NCBI GenBank assembly: GCA_940671915.1
Contig: CALNVZ010003426.1
Location: 26,807,508 to 26,871,507 of the forward strand
Length of the DNA stretch: 64,000 nucleotides
From: Paracentrotus lividus
Lineage: Eukaryota; Echinodermata; Echinoidea; Camarodonta; Echinidae
Reading direction: 5' to 3'
The notes beneath the pieces are model-generated. The model was not told where the DNA came from. It ran no database searches and saw only the letters and a program-made list of their open reading frames with translations. Position 1 is the first letter of the stretch. Every line of letters starts with the position of its first letter. Both the position numbers and the translations under genes were made by a program. Below, piece after piece: positions 49,517 to 60,838 of this stretch.

Positions 49517-50046
49517 ACAAATACATAATATTATGCACACGGGTGTACTTAATCACAGACATACTGAAATATACAAAAATATTCTATTTTAGATGCATGT
49601 ATATTTAACATACACACCTGTAAGCAAACATATTATGCTACACCACTGAACGCACATACATAAAAATAACAAAGTTGTTAACATAATGGTAATTAATATG
49701 CAAATGAGGGGTCACAGATTTATACTTTCCTTTGTATATCATAGTATTATAGACTGACTGTATTTTTACATAATTAGAATATTATTGGACTTTTCATTTG
49801 ATGGTAGTAATAGGAAATGTGAACAAGGGGGCCATAATTACCCCAGTCTCCCCTATATTATCTATACTTTTACGTCGCGCCGTAGCGATTCGGCCTTTGG
49901 TAATATCAAACCAATATGAACACTCGTTGCCATGCAACGAGTGCCGATCGGCGCAAAGTTTTTTTTTATTTTACGTTTTGTCAAACTATTTGGAAAACAT
50001 GTTTTTGAGCAAGGCTTCAGACGTAATTTTTTTATTTGCTGACAAA

Positions 50047-50794
50047 ACCTCCTCCATTTAAAACAAAACAAAACAAAATTAAACAAAATGATAAAAATTA
50101 GAAAAGATATAAACATATATTAAGGATAAAGAAAATGAATACGTTATACGTTTTCCATCTTATACAATTAATCGGGGCATAATATATTTACTGTTTATAG
50201 TGAAATTAGTTCAATAACAATAATACTTTTCACATGTCACAGGCATAATATTGTACGTAGAAATATGTTCTGATACTTTTAATGAAATACGTCTTCGTAA
50301 AGTTTCACTTACAGCGTTTTGCCAACGTTTTATATAACACAAATAATTTTGTAACATCCAAAAACGTTTATAAAACGTTAAAGAGAACTGAACAACACCT
50401 CCATTAACTGTGCTTTATGAAAAGCTAGTCTTAAAATATACCTTTTGCGGTAAAAAAAAAAAACAACAACAACAACAACACCAACGCAAAAAAAACCCCA
50501 GACAATTATAAAATCGCAAACGAGGAAAACGTAGATGACCTAACAACAAATAAAAAAAACAGAAATACAAAAATCGGAAACGTTCTGAGAACGGTAAATT
50601 TTGTTTGGATGCGACCAGAGCAGATTATTTGCGACTTTCGGAGATGCTTGTCAATTTGGGGGACATACGGCCGCCGCAAACACAGGTAATAGCAATCTAA
50701 ATGGGGAGAGCAAATGGGAAGAGTACAAACAAACGTATCGCGTAATTATACTCTTAACATGTTTTATTAGATCAACGGTACAAAAAAGCATGTA
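50047..50794. other. Gene-free AT-rich stretch
   Basis: No coding region is supported. It has an A/C-rich tract with an (AAC)n run at 50451-50480. Confidence 0.35.
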
Positions 50795-51746
50795 GGGTAG
50801 ATGTAGGGAATACCGGCCACTTAAGCTCATTTGCTTAATTAGAACATGAAAACAATAAAATCACAAAAGAAAAAGATTCTCATTGCTTAGCTACATCATT
50901 CAACTTTATTTTCCAAAAAAATTGAGATAATCAAATATTTGTTGAGGCAGTTATATGCAAATAATGACGTCATGGTAAATTGTCCGGCATTCCCTACAGT
51001 GTAGGAAATACCGGACAGTAAGTTTTAACCCCCTTTTTTTTTAAAATAAAAATCTGTCTGGAAGCACTGATTTGAATGTAAACCATCAACTTAACTTGTT
51101 TGTATTTATTTTTATAACATTATTCATTTTTAGAAGATTATATGCATTTTACTACAAAATTTCAAAACACTCAGAATAACTTTATTCTCATGTAGATCAT
51201 GATATCACAATAATTAAAGAGAAATAGACATTTAAAAATTGTCAAAATAAATAAATATAATAATTTATATATGCAATAGTATTTGATCTACATGCTTGCA
51301 ACTCAACCCAGAAGTAAAACAAACAACCGTCAATGTGGTGCCGGTATTCCCTGCACAAAAAATGACAAGCACTTTTCAACAAACTGCCACCCCAATACAC
51401 AGGCTTTGTACAGTGCAACACTCCATACACGTTTGGCACCCTCCACACATGTCATAATGCATAAAATAGAGGTCATGCCCCACTATTCTATTTTTATACC
51501 ATCACGTTCTCTAAAATGTCAATTTTTACATCAGGCCATTTTTCAGGCTGCAAATTTTCCTACCTTGACAGATTTTTGCTAGTTTTCTTGGAGATTTCTC
51601 ACTTGTTGTTTTCGAATACAGCATTCAACCTTCCCAGACAGACCACCTGACCAATAGATGCCGGTATTTAAACTCAGTTGATCTAGTTGATGGCATTGTG
51701 GTGACCGTCCGATATTCCTACTGTCCGCTATTCCCTACATCTACCC
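50795..51746. mobile_element. 950-bp TIR element with GGGAATACCGGCC-type repeats
   Basis: The left end GGGTAGATGTAGGGAATACC and the right end TATTCCCTACATCTACCC are inverted repeats. The word is repeated inside as a near-perfect hairpin at 50982-51018 (TCCGGCATTCCCTACA / TGTAGGAAATACCGGACA) and as single copies at about 51342, 51660 and 51710. The interior is AT-rich and lacks a transposase. The small frame at 51283-51582 is not convincing. Confidence 0.75.
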
Positions 51747-52218
51747 ATATATAATATTTGATTGCTTGTGTCGAATATTCACTTGACGTGACCAGAAAGC
51801 GTTAAATCGAAAGTTATGTGATTTTTGCCCTTTCCGTGTAAGACACGGAAACTGTGTTTAAACTGTAAATTCCATGGACAATTATGTGATTACAATACTT
51901 TTTTTTTTTTCAGCAGTACCTAGGAGAGTTCTCGCTTCGAATCAATCAACATGATGCGAAATCTCCTTGATCATATAAGATCAATGCGGATCCAGGTACA
52001 AGAAAAAAAGAAAGAAAAAAAAAAAAAGAGAAATGCAGACTTTCAGAAATTGGAGTAGTTTTTTTTTTTTTTTTTTTTTTTACTTATTGGCATCTTACAA
52101 CGTAACAATAATTAAGAAAACAGGTAATTCAAATTTGAGAGCTTCATTATAAAATTATATAGCTTGTGTTTAGGCTGTTCATATAGCTTTTAAGATCTCC
52201 GCGGAGTTGCTTGTACAT
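51747..52218. other. Gene-free stretch with poly-A and poly-T runs
   Basis: Low-complexity A-rich (52002-52030) and T22 (about 52060-52081) tracts. Nothing coding. Confidence 0.35.
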
Positions 52219-52750
52219 ATAAAGTAAAATCTAAAAATCACAACACTGAAAATTTCATCAAAATCGGATAAGAAATAGCAAAGTTATGAATTTTCTTGGG
52301 TTTTAAATTTTTTTAGGAAACATTTCTCAAATTGGCAACCATATGATGTCACAGTCCCCCTACTTTTTTGTATTTTATTGTATGAAATACCAATTATCAA
52401 GATTTTCTGCCCCAAAGACATATAAACAGGGATTAATCCTAGTGGAATGTTCAAGGTCACAAGTGATTTTACTCATTTCAGTATGAGCGATAGATTTTCT
52501 GTATACGCAATGTAAGAAAAAATGAGATAAAAAGGATTTCATATAATAAAATATACAAAAAGTAGGGGGACTGTGACATCATCAGTTTGTTCATTTGAAT
52601 ATTCAAATGTTCATGAGACCTGTTCATGAGACCTGCCAAGAACTGTCTTATGAAAAAAATTCAATACCTAAAAAAAGCATAACTTTGTTATTTTTCATCC
52701 GATTTTGATGAAATTTTCTGCGTTGTGCTTGTTAAATTTTACTTTACTTT
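52219..52750. mobile_element. 530-bp MITE with long TIRs
   Basis: The left arm includes AAAGTAAAATCTAAAAATCA and CATCAAAATCGGATAAGAAA. The right arm has the inverse, TTTTTCATCCGATTTTGATG then AAATTTTACTTTACT. Further in, TGATGTCACAGTCCCCCTAC pairs with AGTAGGGGGACTGTGACATC. I associate this text with a high-copy echinoderm repeat, from memory and unverified. Non-coding. Confidence 0.75.
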
Positions 52751-52799
52751 ACAAAACTTTTTTTATTTCAGCCCGGACTCCTCCTTTAAAATGCTAAAC

Positions 52800-53290
52800 G
52801 GGCTTTGGTCGGGTTGGAACTTATAACTTTGCCAAGTACTGTCTTATATACGATGCCAGTCCATTCATAAATAGTCCTAGTAGCGTCAATATATTCTTTA
52901 TCTCGTCCTCAATCCGCGGTTATTCAGTTCAGACCGAGTAAACAACTCGTTCAATTTATATCTTTCGTACCAAGTCCAAACTGTTACTCAAAGTATTCTT
53001 GTTTCGCATCATAACAAATTGTAACATGTTCGTTGTACGCCCTTCTCGTTTAAAGTAAGTCCTCCCGCTGCCACTGGGGTTAACTTTAGAACTGGAAGCC
53101 AGCCCGATTTTTTTGTTTGTTTTGTTTTTACATATAAAAACAAAATCGGACTGTCTTTCTGTTCTCTCCGTCCTAGCCCATCCGCCCAGTTCGTAAACAA
53201 ATGGTAAAATGTCTATACCACGTTCAACCCGTAACAGATTCAGTCCGTTCATCAACAACGTAATCGGAATTAGTTCAGTGTGACCGGGAT
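52800..53290. mobile_element. GTCACACTGA-family element, inverted relative to 56167-56687
   Basis: GTTCAGTGTGACCGGG at about 53273-53288 is the family terminus in inverse orientation. GTTCAGACCGAGTAAACAAC (52927-52946) is the inverse partner of sequence at about 56548-56567. The other terminus was not found clearly, so it may be truncated. Short frames here are not genes. Confidence 0.45.
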
Positions 53291-54868
53291 TATTGCATGC
53301 CATTTTGTTTTTAAAAAAAATGAAGCTTCTTGCCGTCCAAACTCTTCTATAAGTTTTTTTTTATATAAATTGTTAAGCTGATTTGTGTAGACTAATCCCG
53401 TTCTGAAATATTCTGAAAAAATATGGTAAAAGCTCGTTCGGTTTACTGGTGGTACGTCCGCCGTACGTTTAATAGTCACCCATTAATGGTCACAATGGAA
53501 GAATTATTGAACCGAATTCACAAAGGATGATTCTGCAAAACCCACGGATCCGTGGATCTGTAGGTTTTTTAATCGACGGCTCTACGGATCCACCAGTTTA
53601 TGATCCACCAACAGTTGACCCAAATTATGAGTATTATGACGCTGTGAATCTGTGGATTCAGTCGAGTCCACCTTTGTGAATACCAAATTGAAAAACTTAG
53701 GTCCAACCCTAGGTTAAACCCAGGGTTGAAACCATGGATTTTGAAGAATCCACCTTTGTGAATTCGGGCCATTACACCCCGTCACAGTGAGCTCGTTCCT
53801 ACTACGTCCTTGCAAATTTTGCCGAACGGGCATAATCTGTGTGTAAACTGAGTGGACTAGCTCGGTCGTATTTTTAAAAAAGTGTTCAAAAAAATCGGGC
53901 GCCCATCTCGTCCTAAAATTTAACGGGGTGGCAACGTACCTGAAACGAGATGAACGTACTACAAACGAAATGCCGTACTTAAATCGTTCTAAAGATGTGC
54001 TAGGACGTCTTACAAACGAGCATTGTATATTCATTATCAGCTTGAAGTTACGAAGACGCATGAGGTCTGGCAAAAAACGGGCTAGGTTTTTTTTTATGGG
54101 AAACGGGCACGCATTTGCGTTCAACACGATCTAGCCACGGATAATGACGAAGTAAGAACGAGATGAACTTTCTGGAGGCCGTTTGGTCGACGTAAAAACG
54201 AATAAGAACGGATTTTGACGGATTAAAAACGACCCAGAACTAGTTAGGTCGGGACGAAACGCATTGGAAACGAGTTGGAACTGATTAAGAACGGGTTGCA
54301 ACTAACCGGGGACGGGTTTTGGATTGTTTCAGACGGGCTTTGTTTCGTGGAAACGGTCATTTTCACCCGATTTTAACTAGATACAAACGGACTGCAGACG
54401 AGGTAGAGACGTGATGGACGTATTGAGGACTTTATACGAACGTTGTTCACCTTAATCCAATTTCAATTTTTCAATTTTTTCAATTTCAATTTATTTTCTC
54501 ATAAAAAATCCATAAGATATACAATAAATACAAACAGTCAAATTCACAAATGAAAAACAAAACACAAAATGCATTGAATCAAATATGAGAGGGACAACAA
54601 GAAAGGAACGAGCCTTGTAATAGCTGACCCTATAACATAATTATACAGATTTCATAACAAAAATAACAACAACAACAAATAAACTTAACTACAACGTAAA
54701 GGGAGGGGGTATGGCTATAAAGCCTAAAAAATTAGATAAACACACTTGATGAATATTTATTTTAAATGAATTTCCTAGATTTTGACTTCAAAACATTTAA
54801 TGAGACTGATTGCTTGATATTTATAGTAATTGAACTCCAAATTTGAGGTCCTTGAAATAAGATTGAGT

Positions 54869-55354
54869 TTAAAAAAAAAATGAGAGCCTTGGTTTTGGTA
54901 AATGAAAATCGTTTGCATTTCTTGTATTATATCCATGAAATTCATTATTGAACTTAAAGAATGTTTTGATATAATCTGGCAAGAGGTTATTGTTACATAA
55001 ATACATAAATATAAGAACTTGAAATACATGAATATCATTAAATCTCAGTCCACCTAATTCAATCAATAGATAATTGGTATGGGCAAGGTAAGGGGCATGA
55101 GACATAATTCGTATTGCACATTTTTGTAAAATATATAATCTATTGATGTGACTGCTACTTGCACTTCCCCAGGCAAGAATACCGTAATTAAGGTATGGGT
55201 ATACAATGGCATAATACATTAGTTTTAAAATCTCCTTAGGAAATGATCGTAAAGGATACATAATTCCTATATTTTTGGCCAGCTTATTGCACATACTGTC
55301 AATGTGATTTTTCCATGCAAACTTATGATCTATTGTTATGCCTAAAAATTTCAC
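54869..55354 (-). pseudogene. LINE reverse transcriptase thumb and C-terminus
   Basis: It starts with KFLGITIDHKFAWKNHI and continues through YAIVYPYLNYGILAWGS, LQKCAIRIM and FKFNNEFHGYNTRN, all typical of LINE ORF2 C-termini. A poly-T (+ strand A-run at 54870-54881) causes a final run of Phe and probably a frameshift. The remaining few codons continue in another frame toward 54775. Confidence 0.9.
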
Positions 55355-55836
55355 TTAACATCTGTATTGCACATTCTTACCGGAAGATTGACAGGTATAA
55401 ATAAATTACTAAAAATCATATAATTTGTTTCTGTAAGATTAATTATCATTTTGTTTGCAAAAAACCACTCAGATATTAATCCAAGTTCGGAATTGAATAA
55501 ATTGTGTAAAACATGATAGTTTGAGTGAGATAAAAACAGGCTAGTGTCGTCGGCAAACATAATACAATGCAATAATTTTGATACTTTACAAAGGTCATTA
55601 ATAAAAAGAAGAAACAATAGCGGCCCTAAAATAGAACCCTGGGGAACCCCACATGAGATAGTCTTTTGCTGTGATTTGCTTTTGGATATTTCGACATATT
55701 GTTTTCTGTTTGATAAATAACTTTGAAATAATTTAAGTACAATACCTCTTATGCCATACAATTCAAGTTTTTTCAATAATATAGTGTGATCAACTGTATC
55801 AAAAGCCTTCTTCAAATCTAAAAACATTGCGATCAT
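55351..55836 (-). pseudogene. LINE reverse transcriptase palm, motifs A-C
   Basis: Residues 6-17 carry motif A (LDLKKAFDTVDH), 63-72 GVPQGSILGP (motif B), and 94-97 FADD (motif C). It ends at a TAA created by a one-base shift. The next frame (54869-55354) resumes directly with KFLGITID. The first Met is not a real start. This is a relic of the polymerase that copied the element. Confidence 0.9.
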
Positions 55837-55855
55837 ATATTTCTTATTATCCAGA

Positions 55856-56166
55856 AATAATTAGGTCAAATGTACGCGTTTTTTTTCGGACCAATGGCCG
55901 TTTTTCGTATTTATTCTAAAAGTCGTGAGATTTCTGTAATTGTAACAATTAATGTGTGGCAATTAAACAGCTGATCTATTCGCTTATACTACTATCACAC
56001 TGAACAATTTCTTACCATGTTATTGAAATTATTGCAGAACGGGCTTAATCTATGTACACACGGAGTGGACGTACTTGAGACCTATTGCAATCTGCTCAGG
56101 ACTTTATAGCACGGGCTTGGATAGCAATACGTTTCAATTTTTAAACAGAACGGCATGTCATAATTC
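55856..56166. other. Interior of the 53772-56982 element
   Basis: Non-coding. It contains family words such as GAACGGGCTTAATCTATGTA and ACACGGAGTGGACGTACTTG. Confidence 0.4.
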
Positions 56167-56687
56167 CCGTCACACTGAGCTAGTTCTCACTGCGTTCTAG
56201 GTAGTTCTTGGTGAACGGGCTCAATATGTTTACACACGGACTGAACGTAGTGCAGACCTTTTAGAATCTAGTACAGACCGTTTACAATCTGTTTACGAAC
56301 TTGGCGAACGGGCCCGAACGGAGAGAACGGAAAGGCATTCCGATTTTTTTTTAACATGTTAAAAAAAATCGTACTGGCTTCAAGTTCTAAAATTAAACGC
56401 AGTGACAACGTTCCTTAAACGGGTAGGACTTACTCTGAACGAGAAGGACGTACTACGAACATGGTATCTAACTTTTATCATGCTGCGCATAGGCACTTTT
56501 AGTGACGGTTTGGACGTCCTACGAACGGTATAGAGTGAACGAGCCGTTTACTCGGTCGGAACTGGATAACAACGTATTGCGGACGCGATAAAGACGGAGT
56601 TGACGTAACGAGAACTATTTATGAACTTATTTTTTAAAGAACTGGCAAGAACGGGCAAGAACGTTATAGAACGACCTCAGTGTGACG
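56167..56687. mobile_element. 520-bp GTCACACTGAG MITE
   Basis: The left end CCGTCACACTGAGCTAGTTC and the right end (inverse GGCCGTCACACTGAGGTCGTTC) are TIRs. The interior is a series of degenerate ACGGRC/GAACGG words about 10-12 bases apart (56210-56340, 56520-56670) around an A/T-rich hairpin, GATTTTTTTTTAACATGTTA / AAAAAAATC. No coding capacity. Confidence 0.7.
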
Positions 56688-57114
56688 GCCCCCTAAGCCT
56701 TGTCTGCAGTCCGTTGGTATCTTGTAAGATCGGGTGAAAATGACCGTTCCCACGTCGTAGACCCCGTTTCAAATGGAAACCGTTTAAAACAATCCAAACC
56801 AGTCCGCAGTTTTTTAGAACGATCTAAGTACCGCAATCTATCTATCAGACATCTATCCGACCGCGCTAGTCCATGGAGTTTGTAAACATATCGAAATAAG
56901 CCAACGTCCATTCAGTTTACACACAAACTTCGGCAAAATTTTACAAGGACGTAGTTAAAACGAGCTTAGTGTGGAGGGTAATAAAGGGTACCTTATCATT
57001 ATTATTTCCAATTCTTTCCAGTTATACCTGTGATGTATGGCGGATGATTGAGCACTCTGGTTTAAAAAAACAGAAACAAAAACAAAAAACAAAACAAAAC
57101 AAAAACATAAAAAA

Positions 57115-57570
57115 TACCTTGTACCGAGTTTGGGCATAATCAGTTCATACATTTCAATAAGTCCAATCAAATCCTTAGGAAGGCTGACCTGACCGTTTAA
57201 TTTATCCATGATCCAATGATTTTAAAGTCCTCTACTTCCTTTAGAGCATTACCTGTATTTGTCCTCAATTAGTCATGTTCTGGTACATTGTATGTCATAA
57301 ACTTTGGTTTTCTAGAGATAGGTCCAGGCCTAACCTAGCTACATTCCGATTCTGGCCGTTGCAGAAGTTATTGAGCCTCGTCAATCTGATTGCTTAAAAG
57401 GCAGATATCGTCAGCAAAATCTAAATCCGTAATTCTGACAGCTTGAACTCTTCTAGACCTCCCTTGGAGTTTATACAATAAACCTAAGCTCAGCTCCTGG
57501 ATCATCTGCAGCCTCTCTCAGAGCAAAGTGAGGAACTATAATCATGATAATAAAGTGGAATGGTGCAGGA
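57115..57570 (-). pseudogene. Degraded RTE-like LINE reverse transcriptase fragment
   Basis: Not visible as one long frame. On the minus strand, in pieces, it reads GRSRRVQAVRITDLDFADDI (with the catalytic FADD near 57403-57420), then EKPKFMTYN, then LKEVEDFKIIGSWIN, and finally IEMYELIMPKLGTR near 57120-57165. The order and wording match the palm-to-thumb region of RTE-type LINE polymerases. Stops and frameshifts between pieces show it is dead. A first-Met reading frame at 56955-57209 overlaps its end and is not a separate gene. Confidence 0.7.
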
Positions 57571-57736
57571 GTATCTCCTTGCAAGAATGTTACATTCTTC
57601 TGTCTCTCCATCAGGCGTTACAAATTTAGCCATTGTGACAGTTCACATACAAACCTTATTATAATTTTGGTGATTTGCGTCGGCTAGGTTTTATACCGAA
57701 CATCATTGTCAGTTTGAATTCGGGGAGCTCAACTTA
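57571..57736. other. Short non-coding stretch
   Basis: Nothing supported beyond ordinary sequence. Confidence 0.3.
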
Positions 57737-57970
57737 TTGGATTGGTATGAATATAGCGGCATGATCAGTATGACGGTAGTGTTGGATTGCGCTTACGGGG
57801 TAGTACATCACCGAAGCTGCTCATTTTATACAGTGTCTTACAAATATCAAGTATTCTTTAGATGCCACAAACCAGGTGAGGAATTTCCTCTTTCATATTA
57901 TTCGTACCTGGTCAAGTTTGCTACTCAGAACATTTGTAGACCGTTAACTACAGGTTTGAAGAAATAAAAC
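57737..57970 (+). other. Exon-like segment with GTGAGG donor, related to 63231-63335
   Basis: An open frame reads VVLDCAYG, SCSFYTVSYKYQVFFRCHKPG and then meets a CCAG|GTGAGG donor-like site at about 57874. A sequence at 63231-63335 matches it in order (AAGCTGCTC, then TCAAGCATTTGTCGAATGTCACAAACCAG|GTGAG in pieces). The Cys spacing is loosely reminiscent of the start of a THAP-type zinc finger, but that is too weak to assign. It could be a repeat-derived pseudo-exon. Confidence 0.25.
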
Positions 57971-59940
57971 AGGGAAAGAGAGTGTGGTACACATATGGGA
58001 CATGATTTTACGTCACGATCATACTGCGCTCATGACATGCATCAGATGATTTGATGTGAATATGACAATAAATCATGGTATATAAAAGTAACCTAGTAGT
58101 CTTTGTGCTCCGAAATACCATTTCCCCAAATTTTATGAAGTATTTTTATATTATATTTCTTGTAAGAAACTTTTTTTTTTTCGTATTTTAGTTTTTCCTA
58201 TTTTCACCTGGAAATAGAAAAAAAAAAAAAATATATATAATTACAATGTCCTATTGTCCTATTTCTTCCTTGTCCCGACATGTTTCCTCTATAAAATACG
58301 ATAAAGTAGTCACATTTGCCCCCTATTTTATTTTTTTTTAAATTACATATTTTACAAAAATAAGATTAATACTTGTAATCAAAATGTAACTTAAAGATTG
58401 TGCCTGTTTTAAGATTAGTAAAATTCGTTCATTATTAGTATAGTTCCGGCTATTCTATTATAGGCTCCATGCACGTCAATAAAGGCCTATTATGGTCCTA
58501 TTATCGTCTATGTTTTGTAAAGAAAAAGAAATCCTGAATTATAATTAATGTACTCTAAATTCAGAGACCGATTTATAAAAAAATCAATAATAATAATAAT
58601 AGATAGGTCTACTGCGTCAAATAGGAGTTGAGTTTTGCTCATTTGAATTCCCGATAAAAGCCGCCGAACCTTAAATCCCCCCCCCCCCCCCCCCGGCCTG
58701 GTGACCTTAAAGGGCCACTACTTCTGACTGTATCATAATTTTCCTGAGCTCTTCAATCGCGATTTTGCCACGTTAAGGTGGTACCTCAAGTCAGAAGTCC
58801 CCGGAACTCAGGGAAAGTCGCAGAGACAATCATTTCCGAGACATAGGCGGAAACCATTCTCAAAACCATCTCAAACCTGTCTCAAAACATGTGATTAAGT
58901 TTAAACAGTAAGGGACCTACCGAATGCATGTAGCTCATGCAAAAGCTCCATGTTCATTCAAACGTAACGATAAATTACCCTGAAGCACTTTGAATACTTG
59001 AGTTTGAAATACAACCTTAATAAATAAAATTAAAAAACACTTATAAAATGTTACCCACCTCCCCCCCCCCCCATTCAAAATAATAAATTAAAAAAAAAAT
59101 CTATATCGACATTTCAAATTTTATACCTCAATGGTTTTGTTCTAAAATGATTTCAAGAAAGAGAATAATTACATTGATCCCATTCTTTTTTCTTTTTTTT
59201 TTCATATTTTTTAATATTATTTTCCCCATCCACCTAATTTGTCTTGCGTTATTATTATATTACTGTAAAAGTTAATCAGCATCATAAAGGAGTATTAAAT
59301 TACATTTAATTGAATAATTTAAAGTTAATGTATAAGGGAAATCCCAATAAAGAAACGTGTCGTTATGCATGCAGCTTGATGAAACAATTTAAAGCTTTTA
59401 GAAAAAAAAAAAAAAAAAATAGCACCATTTAACACCACACAACAATCTGTGAATTACCATTTATAATTTAACTACCATTGGCAAATGCCCCATTGGCATA
59501 CTTTCACCACACGCCATCTGCCTACCATTTACCATACATAATTGGCCGGTTTATATCCACCTGGTCTAACAAGAGTTGGTCCAATTCTCAGTTTGCCTAA
59601 TACAACTTGAGCTAAATCTATATCGATCTACTCACATTTTGGTCTAAATTTCCCTTGGTCTCATTTATACTCGGTCTAATTTTTACTTTGTTTTAATGGC
59701 AACTATTATTGGCAACTATTGTGGCAATTATGCCACATATAATCCTTTCTAGGTCATAGCAGACATCTGTTCTTAAAATTAAATAAAATGCCAATTTCAT
59801 TACTACATGATTTTAAACTTTGTGTTATATGTATTCCTATTATAACAAATATGGCAATATTTTTCAAACCAAAAGAGATATATATCGATATAAGTCTAGA
59901 ATTTCAGCTGATACTCGTGCAATTTATAGTTATTATTTTT
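57971..59940. other. Gene-free stretch with homopolymers and weak repeat words
   Basis: C runs at 58678-58694 and 59058-59071, A18 at about 59402-59419, poly-T tracts. Around 58790-58890 there is a weak GAGACG-like block (GTCGCAGAGACAATC, CCGAGACATAGG, CTCAAACCTGTCTC), a diverged member of the 19.9-21.5 kb family. Around 59560-59700 there is an array of GGTCTAATTTTTAC-type words. No gene. Confidence 0.4.
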
Positions 59941-59977
59941 TTCTAATTATATATTTGTATGCAAGGGTCCTATAATG

Positions 59978-60070
59978 TGAAATAAATTACCTAAAAATAG
60001 CAAACAGTGCAATACTCTACAAACCTTTAAAAGACATCTAAAAAATCACTTAATGCAGAATGTGTAATAA

Positions 60071-60140
<70 letters not shown>

Positions 60141-60428
60141 TATATATATAATCAATTATACTTTTGTTATACTTTGTACTATATTCCCCCGGTTGTATTT
60201 TGTTTATCGTCTTGTTTTGTTTTAAATTATGTAATCTCAGGATCATCAGTTTTTAAGTTCTATTTAACTTCTCGATGATCCTTCCATTATATTCTTATAA
60301 ATGTTCCCACAAATATGTAATATTGTACTCTGTATAAAATATTTTATATTACTTGATTTGTATTATTTGTTTTTACGAATGATTTCTTTCTTATGAAAGT
60401 AGTGAATAAAGTTCAATTCAGTTCAAAT
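59978..60428 (+). mobile_element. 3' end of a CR1/L2-type LINE, with internal (AT)n
   Basis: Coding remnant 59978-60067 reads NKLPKNSKQCNTLQTFKRHL then KNHLMQNV and a stop. This is the typical last segment of LINE ORF2, with the expected Trp before NKLP replaced by TGA. The 3' UTR contains the (AT)n run and ends with GAATAAAG followed by TTCAA/TTCAG repeats (60411-60428), the tandem tail. Everything 5' of it is lost. Confidence 0.75.
60074..60136 (+). repeat. (AT)n dinucleotide microsatellite
   Basis: About 60 bases of uninterrupted AT repeat just after the LINE stop codon. Frames of alternating Tyr-Ile on both strands are artefacts of this repeat. Confidence 0.98.
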
Positions 60429-60787
60429 TAAATATTCTGTTGTTGTCGCCACAACGATCGCCTTCTGTGGGACAGGCCCTTAACCCTAACCCCAACCATA
60501 TAGCATACAACGGGTTAACACCATGGCAAGTTTCAAATTTTAACAAGAATGTGGTTTGAAAATAACATCCAATAGTTTCAGTAATGTATTTTTTTAGCAC
60601 TAAAACTGGTTTTAACACCATTGGGTGTGGACGGATATAGATTATGTGCCGGTTTTAGATTTATCACCTGTGGTGTTAAATTTTACACCCCGTTTTTGCA
60701 GTGTAGTACCCCTCACCTAAACCCTACATCTTAGACGAAATAACGTCCGGAGCATTGTTTCCACCTTAAAAATTACGTATTGGATAC

Positions 60788-60838
<51 letters not shown>

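Larger units (their letters stand above)
44443..50046 (+). repeat. Unit U2 of the tandem duplication, carrying TE2 and TE4, without TE3
   Basis: U2 starts GTAGCAGTTGCATG (noisy to about 44655). It is interrupted by TE4 (44671-48346), resumes at TAATATCTTTTAATTC and ends GCTGACAAA at 50046. From 48347 to 50046 it matches 23293-24482 plus 29383-29904 with only scattered differences, exactly skipping TE3. After 50046 the sequence is unique. Confidence 0.85.
54455..55855 (-). mobile_element. 5'-truncated antisense LINE (CR1/Jockey-group type)
   Basis: On the minus strand it encodes RT motifs A-C and the C-terminal region, then a 3' UTR ending in an AATTGAAAAA-type tandem tail (54455-54500), as in CR1-like LINEs. 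It is 5'-truncated before motif A, at about 55855. It sits inside the TIR element 53772-56982. One frameshift near 55352 breaks the ORF, so it is inactive. Confidence 0.85.
53772..56982. mobile_element. GTCACAGTGAGCTCGTTC TIR element, split by a LINE and a nested MITE
   Basis: The left end (TTACACCCCGTCACAGTGAG, then ACTACGTCCTTGCAAATTTTGCC) and the right end (inverse TTACCCTCCACACTAAGCTC, then ACTACGTCCTTGTAAAATTTTGCC) match. Inner arms also match: GGTCATTTTCACCCGAT at about 54354 pairs with ATCGGGTGAAAATGACC at 56730-56746. The left arm (53950-54440) is an array of degenerate RAACGRR words spaced about 10-12 bases. Inserted between the arms are the antisense LINE (54455-55855) and the MITE at 56167-56687. 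Confidence 0.65.

Noticed and set aside
52956-54134. Frames of 63-137 aa on both strands
   Set aside because: They fall in GTCACACTGAG-family arms. Open frames there result from the RAACG word composition and are not conserved between arms.
56700-56911. Overlapping frames on opposite strands with similar text to 54.3 kb
   Set aside because: They are inverted arms of the same TIR element.
60046-60278. Frames of alternating Tyr/Ile on both strands
   Set aside because: Direct translation of the (AT)n repeat.
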